Below, in pieces: positions 6,986 to 13,606 of a stretch of DNA of 13,606 nucleotides. The stretch's first letter is position 1; the number at the start of each line of letters is the position of its first letter. The notes beneath the pieces are model-generated. The model worked only from the letters and a program-made list of their open reading frames with translations. It ran no database searches and had not been told where the DNA came from. The stretch is from CBFIJI01 sp965662885 (GTDB lineage: Bacteria; Bacteroidota; Bacteroidia; Flavobacteriales; Flavobacteriaceae), in assembly GCA_965662885.1 (NCBI GenBank), contig CBFIJI010000054.1, positions 1-13,606 of the forward strand, in the 5' to 3' direction. The translations under genes and the position numbers were made by a program.

Positions 6986-7848
6986 AAACATTCCCTTCCC
7001 AACTCCGTGTTATTGTAATTATAACCATGCTCACTGTATTGGCAGAATATCTGATTGATGCAGGAGATCGTTTTGCCATTATCGCTTATCCTGAATTGAG
7101 CCTTTTCCTCCTTCTTATTTTTGTTGTTCTAGTGGGCTTTGAAGTCATTATTGGGGTCTTAAATAGTATTTATGAAAATATGCTGACCCCTGAACAGGCA
7201 AAAATTGCAGCAGAGAAAAAACAACTTGCAAAAGAAAATCATTGGTTCAGAAAACTACTGCGTTATTTAATAGGACATCAAAAACAACCCAATGAAAAAT
7301 TATTGATTGAAGACCACAACTATGATGGTATATTGGAGTTGGATAATCCTTTACCACCTTGGTGGCTATACCTTTTTTATGTTACCATTATCTTTGCAGG
7401 GGTGTATTTGGTTCGCTATCACCTTTTGGATGGCCCTAGTCAAAATGAAGAATATGAAATAGCTGTTATAGAAGCAGAAAAAACCATTGCAGCCTACAAA
7501 GAGACAGCTGTTGACCTAGTGGATGCCTCTTCCGTTGTACTCCTTGAAGATCCTGAAAGTTTAAGTGCTGGAAAAACCATCTACACTACCCAATGTGCTG
7601 TCTGTCACCGCCCTGATGGCGGGGGGTCCATTGGTCCCAATTTAACCGATCCCTATTGGGTTTTAGGAGGTGATATTCAATCCATTTTTAGCACTGTTTC
7701 TGAAGGGGGAAGACCTGGAAAAGGAATGATTGCATGGAAATCTACTTTACGCCCTCAAGAAATTCAACAGGTAAGTAGCTATATTATTAGTCTTGCAGGT
7801 ACCAAGCCCGAAAATCCAAAAGCTCCTGAAGGCACAAATGTTCCTTAG
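6982..7848 (+). CDS. ccoP: cbb3 oxidase cytochrome c subunit III (CcoP), single haem
   Basis: CcoP takes electrons from donor cytochromes and passes them to CcoO. The 288 residues hold two N-terminal membrane segments (about 9-26 and 38-60), a charged cytoplasmic stretch, another helix after PLPPWWLYLFY (about 125-146), and one cytochrome c domain. That domain has C205-A-V-C208-H209 and probable axial M249 in GKGMIAWKS. The PLPPWW segment is characteristic of CcoP. Only one CxxCH is present, whereas proteobacterial CcoP has two; a monohaem form is usual in Bacteroidota. The start overlaps the ccoQ stop, and the stop TAG lies one base before the ccoG ATG. Confidence 0.96.
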   Translation: MKTFPSQLRVIVIITMLTVLAEYLIDAGDRFAIIAYPELSLFLLLIFVVLVGFEVIIGVLNSIYENMLTPEQAKIAAEKKQLAKENHWFRKLLRYLIGHQKQPNEKLLIEDHNYDGILELDNPLPPWWLYLFYVTIIFAGVYLVRYHLLDGPSQNEEYEIAVIEAEKTIAAYKETAVDLVDASSVVLLEDPESLSAGKTIYTTQCAVCHRPDGGGSIGPNLTDPYWVLGGDIQSIFSTVSEGGRPGKGMIAWKSTLRPQEIQQVSSYIISLAGTKPENPKAPEGTNVP

Positions 7849-7849
7849 A

Positions 7850-9277
7850 ATGCCTCATCAAAAACCCGAAGAAGAAGAAAATTTTAGAAATTCCATCGCT
7901 ACGGTAAGTAAAACTGGAAAACGACAATGGTTGTATCCGAAAAAACCGAAAGGTACTTTATACAAACGTCGAAAATGGGTAGGCTTCCTTTTGGTCGTGT
8001 CCTTATTTCTTGGCCCTTTAATTAAAATTAAGGGGCATCAGTTGTTTTTGTTCAATATCATGGAACGAAAATTTCATTTTTTTGGAGTGCCCTTTTGGCC
8101 ACAAGACGTTCATTTATTGGTCATTATGTTGCTTATTGGGATTTTCTTTGTTGTCCTGTTTACCGTTGCTTATGGACGGCTATTCTGTGGCTGGATTTGT
8201 CCACAAACAGTTTTTTTAGAACTTATTTTTCGTCCAATTGAATATTGGATTGAAGGAGATCGAGGGGCACAAATTCGGTTGGATAAACAACCATGGGATG
8301 CTGAAAAAATAAAAAAAAGAGGACTAAAATGGTTCCTCTATTTTGTGCTCTCTTTTGGTATCTCCAATGTTTTTTTGGCCTATTTCGTGAGTGCAGATAC
8401 ATTATTTCAATATATCCAAGCTCCTTTTGAACATCTTAACACCTTAATCTATCTCCTCTGCTTTTCAGGGGTTTTCTATTTTGTCTTTACATGGTTTCGC
8501 GAGCAGGTTTGTGTTATTGCTTGTCCATATGGGCGGCTTCAAGGGGTCTTATTAGATAAAAATTCTGTTGTTGTTGCCTATGATCATAAACGGGGAGAGA
8601 AAACAAAAGGACGTGCAAAATTTAGAAAAAAAGAAAATCGTCTAGCAAGTGGGAAAGGCGATTGTATTGATTGTTTTCAATGTGTACATGTGTGCCCTAC
8701 TGGAATTGATATTCGGAATGGAACTCAACTGGAATGTGTGAATTGTACGGCCTGTATAGATGCTTGTGACAGCATGATGGAAGCTGTTGATTTGCCTAAA
8801 GGTTTAATCCGCTATGCCTCTGAGGCTGAAATTACAGATCAAAAACAATTTCGATTTACCCCTCGCCTAAAAGCGTATTCAGTAGTCCTTGTTGTAATGA
8901 TTGCAGCACTCTTTGTTTTGACGGGTACACGTAGTGCCATTGAAGCTACTTTTTTACGTATCCCAGGGCAACTTTATCAATTAGTCGGAAACGATTCCAT
9001 TCAAAATGTGTACGCTTTTAAATTAGTCAATAAGACGAATCAAAACATTGAGAATATTGAATTGCGACTGCTTTCTCATCAAGGTAAAATTTATTCGGTG
9101 ACTCATGAGGCGCTTTTATTAAAGGCAGAAGACATTCAAGACGGGACTGTTTTTGTTGAGATTGCACAAGAGGAGTGGAAAGGAAAAAAACTCCAATTAG
9201 AGATTGGATTATTTCAAAATAATAAATTGATTGAAACCGCACATACACAATTTTTAGGACCACGAAACTATTATTAA
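7850..9277 (+). CDS. ccoG: cbb3 oxidase accessory ferredoxin CcoG (FixG/RdxA-like)
   Basis: CcoG is a membrane iron-sulfur protein. In other bacteria it reduces Cu(II) to Cu(I) for delivery to cbb3 assembly. From ATG 7850 it has 475 residues. It has membrane helices near 45-62 and 85-110, the CGWICPQ and CVIACPYGRLQ motifs, and a di-cluster ferredoxin domain with C272/C275/C278/C282-P and C296/C299/C302/C306. A further helix (about 343-362) leads to a C-terminal immunoglobulin-like domain. The reading frame stays open back to an ATG at 7793 inside ccoP. I prefer 7850 because it follows the ccoP stop by one base and gives an N-terminus (MPHQKPEEEENFRNSIATV) like those of its relatives. Confidence 0.95.
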   Translation: MPHQKPEEEENFRNSIATVSKTGKRQWLYPKKPKGTLYKRRKWVGFLLVVSLFLGPLIKIKGHQLFLFNIMERKFHFFGVPFWPQDVHLLVIMLLIGIFFVVLFTVAYGRLFCGWICPQTVFLELIFRPIEYWIEGDRGAQIRLDKQPWDAEKIKKRGLKWFLYFVLSFGISNVFLAYFVSADTLFQYIQAPFEHLNTLIYLLCFSGVFYFVFTWFREQVCVIACPYGRLQGVLLDKNSVVVAYDHKRGEKTKGRAKFRKKENRLASGKGDCIDCFQCVHVCPTGIDIRNGTQLECVNCTACIDACDSMMEAVDLPKGLIRYASEAEITDQKQFRFTPRLKAYSVVLVVMIAALFVLTGTRSAIEATFLRIPGQLYQLVGNDSIQNVYAFKLVNKTNQNIENIELRLLSHQGKIYSVTHEALLLKAEDIQDGTVFVEIAQEEWKGKKLQLEIGLFQNNKLIETAHTQFLGPRNYY

Positions 9278-9288
9278 ATATTGACACT

Positions 9289-9723
9289 ATGAAAATCAAC
9301 TGGGCTTGGGCCATCGTCATTTCTTTTATACTTTTTATTGGATTCATTGGATATTTTGTTGTCCGAATTGAAACAGAAGCACAACTCAACCATGAATTGG
9401 TTACGGAAGGCTACTACAAAGAGGAATTAAAAATGGAAAGTCATTTAACCGCGCTGCACAATGGAGCTGTTTGGCATGATTCATTGGTCTTTTCCAAGTC
9501 AGCTCACGGAATCACTATTGAATCGCTTCCATCGGGTCAAAAAGTACTGATTGAAGGTTATCGTGCTTCAAATAAACAGAAGGATTTTGCGTTTTATTCC
9601 ACAATAAATTCAAACCTATGCCATATAAAAGATTCTTTACTACTTCCTGGTAAATGGAAAATCAGTCTGTCTTGGAATAGCAATGAGACGGCCTTCCGTG
9701 TCGAAAAAGAAATCTACTATTAG
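9289..9723 (+). CDS. ccoH: cbb3 oxidase assembly protein CcoH (FixH)
   Basis: This 144-residue protein has one N-terminal membrane helix (about 7-26) and a periplasmic domain of about 115 residues. The flavobacterial FixH hallmark TEGYYKEEL occurs near residues 39-47. CcoH associates with the oxidase and is needed for its assembly or stability. The gene lies 11 nt after ccoG and 2 nt before the next gene. The C-terminal half is divergent, and only one cysteine is visible in the periplasmic part, so I see no copper-binding motif. Confidence 0.88.
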   Translation: MKINWAWAIVISFILFIGFIGYFVVRIETEAQLNHELVTEGYYKEELKMESHLTALHNGAVWHDSLVFSKSAHGITIESLPSGQKVLIEGYRASNKQKDFAFYSTINSNLCHIKDSLLLPGKWKISLSWNSNETAFRVEKEIYY

Positions 9724-9725
9724 TT

Positions 9726-10430
9726 ATGTGGACTGCATTGATCTTAGGGGTTACTGGTAGCCTTCATTGCTTGGCCATGTGTGGACCCATAGCCTTCGCA
9801 CTTCCATTAGCCCAATCAAAAAATAAACTGCTCTCCCTACTCTATTATCACTTGGGTCGTTTGTTCGCTTATGGTCTTTTAGGCGCAGCAGTTGGGTGGT
9901 TAGGAGGAGGTTTTGTTATGGCTGGAGTACATCAAGCTGTAGCTATTATCATGGGCGTGTTGTTGAGCCTTTTTGGTCTCCAACAACTCATGGGCCTTCA
10001 TCTATTCCGTTTTAAAATACTAACGACCTTTTTCAATCAACTACATCATAGTATCTTGTCCGCCTTTCAACAGAACCGTTCGAAATCCATTGGATTATTG
10101 GGAATGTTAAATGGGATCTTACCCTGCGGCTTGGTTTATGTTGCACTTTCAGGAGCCTTGGTTTTAGGCCATCCTACTTATGGTTTTCTTTATATGTTAT
10201 TTTTCGGAATAGGAACACTTCCCATGATGATTGGAATCGTATTACTTAAACCCTTTAAAAAAAAGAAGTTTCGTTTTCAGGCGGGAAGACTTATCCCCGT
10301 GATAACCCTTCTTTTTGGGCTATTCATCCTTATTCGAGGCTTAGGACTTTCCATTCCCTATATCTCACCTAACGCATCACAGTTGGAAATTAAGGTGGGT
10401 GCAAAACAGGCGTGTGATCCTTCCCTATAG
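9726..10430 (+). CDS. TauE/SafE-like (DsbD_2-type) membrane protein
   Basis: This 234-residue protein has about six membrane helices. It carries the family signature GSLHCLAMCGP (about 11-21, with H14, C15 and C19) and a pseudo-repeat of it at LNGILPCG (C134), as in the TauE/SafE-related and DsbD-transmembrane-like family (PF13386). Members sit at the end of cbb3 operons in many bacteria. The paired Cys/His motifs suggest a role in metal, probably copper, or thiol handling during oxidase maturation, not sulfite export despite the usual database name. It starts 2 nt after ccoH. The C-terminus (about 215-234) is soluble with one cysteine. Family membership is clear; the substrate is not. Confidence 0.85.
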   Translation: MWTALILGVTGSLHCLAMCGPIAFALPLAQSKNKLLSLLYYHLGRLFAYGLLGAAVGWLGGGFVMAGVHQAVAIIMGVLLSLFGLQQLMGLHLFRFKILTTFFNQLHHSILSAFQQNRSKSIGLLGMLNGILPCGLVYVALSGALVLGHPTYGFLYMLFFGIGTLPMMIGIVLLKPFKKKKFRFQAGRLIPVITLLFGLFILIRGLGLSIPYISPNASQLEIKVGAKQACDPSL

Positions 10431-10526
10431 GTGATTTTTAATTTTTCAATTGGAGAATAAAAAAGAGTACAACAATCCTAGCTATACCATATAAAAGAGG
10501 TGCTTATAAACTAAACTGTTTGTTTA

Positions 10527-10549
10527 ATCATTGGAAACGATGAAATGAT
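10527..10549. other. Inverted repeat between convergent operons
   Basis: ATCATT (10527-10532) and AATGAT (10544-10549) are perfect inverted arms with an 11-nt spacer, extendable outward by TTT/AAA with one mismatch. It lies where the cco and nos operons converge and touches the nosY stop codon. Neither strand shows a T-run directly after it, so an intrinsic terminator is doubtful. The rest of the 118-bp spacer is AT-rich and holds no ORF. Confidence 0.25.
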
Positions 10550-11334
10550 CAAAAATCTTTTCGTTTAATTAGTTTGAGCATACTGAATAGTGGCAGAACA
10601 ACCCAAAGTACTAATAATATAAAGGATAGGACAAAACCCCAATTTGTTCCAAAAAATTGCTTAAAAACTGTTCCAGTATAACCAAGCAAAGCAGAAATAT
10701 CTAACTTCAATAGTATGAGTATTCTTGACAAATCTATAGGATTGAGTGCAATCCCGATCAAAGAAATATTTTCCAAGGGATATTCTTCCAATAGCAATAA
10801 CAGCATTAAAAAAAGCCCATCGTAAATAATGGCAAAAAACAACCATACTAAAATAGCAAACCCGAAACATTTAATCTTATGATCGTTTGCCAAAGCTATC
10901 CGAAAGGCAATTGCAGTAAAAATTAATGTCAAAAAAGTACCCACCATCAGTAATAAAGAAAACCCAAAAATTGCACTGCTTTTAAACAGCCCGTAAAGGA
11001 TAAAAGGAATTCCCAAACCCAAAATCAGACTTAGGGATAAAGAGAGTCCCACCCCGAGGTACTGCCCCATAAAAATAGAAGCTCTCTGTATCGGTTGAGC
11101 AAGTAGTAATTCCGTAAACTTTTGAGAATTATAACAGTACATGACCCCAAAAACAGTTCCGATCAAAGGGACTAAAACAATAATGACATTCATAAGAGTA
11201 ATGATTGCTTTAGATAAGTCATTGTTTAAAAACAAAAGAACAAACCCTAAGGATAAATAGAAGAAAAAATAAACATAGCTCCACCGGCTACGCATCAAAT
11301 CAGAAAAACTGTATTTTAATATTTTAAGCATCAT
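10549..11334 (-). CDS. nosY: Nos ABC transporter permease NosY
   Basis: This 261-residue hydrophobic protein has about six membrane helices. Its N-terminal amphipathic segment (LKILKYSFSDLMRSRWSYVY) is typical of ABC-2-type permeases. With NosF and NosD it forms the NosDFY machine, which supports copper-site maturation of periplasmic nitrous-oxide reductase. The gene begins with two consecutive ATG codons (11334 and 11331) and overlaps the end of nosF by 11 nt, implying translational coupling. ABC-2 permeases are hard to tell apart by sequence; the assignment to NosY rests on its place behind nosL, nosD and nosF. It is the last gene of the operon here. Confidence 0.9.
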   Translation of the reverse strand: MMLKILKYSFSDLMRSRWSYVYFFFYLSLGFVLLFLNNDLSKAIITLMNVIIVLVPLIGTVFGVMYCYNSQKFTELLLAQPIQRASIFMGQYLGVGLSLSLSLILGLGIPFILYGLFKSSAIFGFSLLLMVGTFLTLIFTAIAFRIALANDHKIKCFGFAILVWLFFAIIYDGLFLMLLLLLEEYPLENISLIGIALNPIDLSRILILLKLDISALLGYTGTVFKQFFGTNWGFVLSFILLVLWVVLPLFSMLKLIKRKDF

Positions 11335-12031
11335 TTTTTATGAGAATATTTGCAATTGCGTGTTCCAAGCTAGGTTGTTCGGTGTTTCTTTTTAAGCTGG
11401 TAACCGTCCCTTTAAAATAGATTTTCCCCTCCAATAAGAATACAATTTCATCGGCAACCTCCTCCACAAAACTCATGATATGTGAGGTCACAATAATGAT
11501 TTTCCCTTTATTTTTTTCGTTTTTAATCAACTCTTTCAGTCGAATGAGAGCAATTGGATCTAAGCCAGTTGTCGGTTCGTCTAAAATCAATAAGGGGCTA
11601 TCAAACATAAAGGTTAGAACAATGTTTACTTTTTGTTTTGTCCCTCCAGACAGATTCAACAGTTTCTTGTTTAAAAAGGGTTTTAATTTAAAAAGCTCAA
11701 TGAGGTATTGATCATCTGAGGGGTGTTGCCGCAAATCTTTAATCATATTGAGCAATTCTATGAGTTTAAGATTTTCGGGGAAATTTGCCAACTGAGGCAA
11801 ATAGCTAATTTTTTTTCTGTATTTAGACTGTTTTCGGATATCCTCTCCCCAAGCAGTAATACTCCCTGCATCAGGAATGACCATCCCTAAAAGGGATTTA
11901 ATCAAGGTTGTTTTTCCAGAGCCATTGGGTCCCAATACTGCAAAAACTCCAGCATCTTTTATCGTTAAATCAATACCCTGTAAGACTTGATTATTCCCAA
12001 AAGACTTAAATACATTTTTAAAATCTACCAT
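11324..12031 (-). CDS. nosF: Nos ABC transporter ATP-binding protein NosF
   Basis: NosF is the ATPase of the NosDFY complex and powers NosY in maturation of N2O reductase. The 235 residues show a complete nucleotide-binding domain: Walker A GPNGSGKT (34-41), Q-loop Q80, signature LSGGTKQ (127-133), Walker B LLILDEP with catalytic E152, D-loop GLD (156-158) and the switch histidine in VTSH near 184. Nothing needed for ATP hydrolysis is missing. It overlaps nosD by 7 nt at its start and nosY by 11 nt at its end. Without context it would be a generic ABC ATPase; flanking nosD and nosY fix the call. Confidence 0.94.
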   Translation of the reverse strand: MVDFKNVFKSFGNNQVLQGIDLTIKDAGVFAVLGPNGSGKTTLIKSLLGMVIPDAGSITAWGEDIRKQSKYRKKISYLPQLANFPENLKLIELLNMIKDLRQHPSDDQYLIELFKLKPFLNKKLLNLSGGTKQKVNIVLTFMFDSPLLILDEPTTGLDPIALIRLKELIKNEKNKGKIIIVTSHIMSFVEEVADEIVFLLEGKIYFKGTVTSLKRNTEQPSLEHAIANILIKNDA

Positions 12032-13260
12032 TTAATTTTACGGATTAGGGGGGTTTCATCAATTAAATTGTCTGGGGTAAAAACAGGAGATACCTTTTCC
12101 GAAAAGTCAATGATATCCATAAATAAACTCCTCAGTAAAATGATGGATTCTGGGGTTCTGTTGATGATATAGGAAAATAAGTTTACTGGACGATAGATTA
12201 CATCGCCGACTCCATCTTTATCTAAATCATAGCCATTGTATTTGCTCCAATAATTTCGATTGAATTGATTGTCATTTAGTTTACCGGTATAGGTGACATC
12301 AAAAGAATTTGACACAAAGTTATTTTCTATAAATCGGTTGGTGTAACAGGCACCGCGAACTTTAATCGCCCAACCGTTTTCTTTAAAATCATTATTTTTA
12401 TACTCAATCCTGTTGGATCCCTCAACATTTATTGCAACCGTATTCTTTTCAAAAGTATTGTTTACAATGACCGCATCATTGATCTCTTTTAAAAGCATCC
12501 CATAAGCGGATGCTCCCCAATTTTCTTTAAAGTAGTTCCCCAACATTTTAATTTTTTTTGAAAACATCACAGCAACTCCAGCTCCATTGTTTGAAAAGGT
12601 ATTGTCCCGATACTCATCATCATTTGAAAACATAAAATGTAAACCGTAGCGCAAATTTTGATGACTTGTGTTCTCTCTAATCAAACAATTATCCGAAAAC
12701 TCAAGATAAATACCGTCCCGTACACGTTCTACGTAATTATTTGCGATTTCATTATGGTTACTATACCATAATTGAATTCCGTTACCTGAATTGTATTCCT
12801 CTTTTGCACTACCTAATATTCTGTTATCCAAAACTTTTCCATAACTCGATTTTTCAAGATAGATGCCAAAAAACAATTTTTCCAAGAGCATATTTTGAAT
12901 CAAAAAGTGTTTGCTTTTTACTACTCGTATGGCTGCAAAATCTTCTGTATAGCTTGAACCTACGTTTATTATATGCAATCCCTTTAAGCGAACATGGTCA
13001 GCTGCTATTGTAATAATTGCCCCTTTAGATTCCCCATCAATTAACGGTAAATTTTTCCCTATTATGGTGAGTGGTTTGTCAATAAGGAGTTCATGCTCTT
13101 TGTAAGTGCCTTGTTGTATAATTATAGTGTCTTGATCTTTTGCGCTAAGAACAGCTGCCTTGATAGAGGTATAGGAACAGTCTTTACAGACTTCAATGGG
13201 TTGTGCAACAAGTTTGAGACTAAAAAAAACAGTAAACCATAAAATATATCGGCTTTTCAA
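12025..13260 (-). CDS. nosD: Periplasmic copper-maturation protein NosD
   Basis: NosD is a periplasmic right-handed beta-helix protein. It docks on NosFY and takes part in supplying copper to N2O reductase. The 411 residues start with a Sec signal peptide (hydrophobic about 5-18, likely cut near LVA/Q20). A C25-K-D-C28 pair follows, then many parallel beta-helix repeats rich in N and G (for example NEIANNYVERVRDGIYLEFSDN). A loop near the C-terminus, DLDKDGVGD, resembles a calcium-binding site and is typical of NosD. The start codon is TTG (complement of 13258-13260): an in-frame stop lies just upstream and no ATG follows for well over 100 codons. The gap to nosL is 4 nt, and the end overlaps nosF by 7 nt. 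Confidence 0.95.
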   Translation of the reverse strand: MKSRYILWFTVFFSLKLVAQPIEVCKDCSYTSIKAAVLSAKDQDTIIIQQGTYKEHELLIDKPLTIIGKNLPLIDGESKGAIITIAADHVRLKGLHIINVGSSYTEDFAAIRVVKSKHFLIQNMLLEKLFFGIYLEKSSYGKVLDNRILGSAKEEYNSGNGIQLWYSNHNEIANNYVERVRDGIYLEFSDNCLIRENTSHQNLRYGLHFMFSNDDEYRDNTFSNNGAGVAVMFSKKIKMLGNYFKENWGASAYGMLLKEINDAVIVNNTFEKNTVAINVEGSNRIEYKNNDFKENGWAIKVRGACYTNRFIENNFVSNSFDVTYTGKLNDNQFNRNYWSKYNGYDLDKDGVGDVIYRPVNLFSYIINRTPESIILLRSLFMDIIDFSEKVSPVFTPDNLIDETPLIRKIKW

Positions 13261-13264
13261 GTTA

Positions 13265-13606
13265 TTAGTGCTTCAAATATGTTTTTAATTCTTCCCACGA
13301 ATAAAGAGTTCCCTTTTTTTCAAGCTGAATGTTTTTTGCAATTACTTCATTTTCAAAAGCAGTAATATATGCACCCATGGGACTTGGAAGATTTTTGCTG
13401 ATCAAAAAGGTGGCTTGCGTCGCATCGACCAATGTTCCTGGTTGACTGTAATGGTTGGTAAAGTAATGAGCTATTTCGCCTTTAAATTGACTTGAATAGC
13501 GAATCATACACTCGCTAGCGTCAAATACATAAACTTTACCTTTTGTTGTTATAATTTCGGCTCCATGAATTTTATCTACAATATTCATTTGACAAAAGCT
13601 GCATGC
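13265..13606 (-). CDS. nosL: NosL copper chaperone, 5' end cut by window edge
   Basis: NosL is a periplasmic, usually lipid-anchored Cu(I) chaperone that passes copper to the N2O reductase pathway. The frame stays open to the window edge. The codons before the first visible ATG (13588) read ACSFCQ, which completes the family's CxFCxM copper-binding signature (CSFCQM). That methionine is therefore internal and not the start. Further family features are KVYVFDASECM, a DATQATFLIS segment and PMGAYITAFEN, followed by a closing WEELKTYL helix. About 113 residues are visible; only the signal peptide and first residues should be missing. It lies directly upstream of nosD. Confidence 0.9.
   Translation of the reverse strand, partial: ACSFCQMNIVDKIHGAEIITTKGKVYVFDASECMIRYSSQFKGEIAHYFTNHYSQPGTLVDATQATFLISKNLPSPMGAYITAFENEVIAKNIQLEKKGTLYSWEELKTYLKH

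Noticed and set aside
7793..7849. Extended start of ccoG inside ccoP
   Set aside because: The frame is open, but this stretch is the ccoP C-terminal coding region in another frame. ATG 7850, one base after the ccoP stop, gives the family-like N-terminus.
9027..9389. 120-codon minus-strand ORF across the ccoG-ccoH junction
   Set aside because: It is antisense to two recognisable genes and has no family resemblance, so it is a shadow ORF.
10431..10548. Bidirectional terminator between the cco and nos operons
   Set aside because: A weak stem (ATCATT/AATGAT) and a bulged TATAA...TTATA pair occur, but no GC-rich stem followed by a T-run is visible on either strand.

Overview
The window looks like chromosomal DNA of a member of the Bacteroidota, most likely a flavobacterium. 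The evidence is AT-rich sequence, protein sequences that read like the flavobacterial versions of each family, a fused CcoN-CcoO oxidase subunit, a single-haem CcoP, few Shine-Dalgarno sites, and promoter-like TAnnTTTG elements. No mobile element, phage gene, tRNA, rRNA or CRISPR array was seen.

Left edge (1-1872). A 57-bp unit occurs twice in tandem and runs into a repeat-like tail that ends on the ruvB stop codon. ruvB (Holliday-junction branch-migration motor) and a Crp/FNR-type regulator follow, both on the minus strand.

Centre (1907-10430, plus strand). This is a complete cbb3 cytochrome c oxidase structural and assembly operon in the order ccoI (copper P-type ATPase), ccoS, ccoNO (fused catalytic and cytochrome subunits), ccoQ, ccoP, ccoG, ccoH and a TauE/SafE-like membrane protein. 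Gaps are tiny or absent. Two FNR-like palindromes, one before ccoI and one before ccoS, each sit exactly 36 nt (start to start) upstream of a TAnnTTTG-like -7 element. This suggests that the neighbouring regulator, or a relative, controls both points of the operon.

Right side (10549-13606, minus strand). This is the downstream end of a nitrous-oxide reductase maturation operon: nosL (cut by the window edge), nosD, nosF and nosY, overlapping or nearly so. The catalytic gene nosZ is not in the window and would be expected beyond the right edge. The nos and cco operons converge on a 118-bp spacer.

Together the window describes low-oxygen respiration. A high-affinity oxidase with its copper supply, an oxygen-type regulator, and the copper-site maturation genes for N2O reduction lie side by side. 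All gene families are known. The least expected content is regulatory: the paired boxes, their consequence for the ccoI start, and the repeat at the ruvB end.
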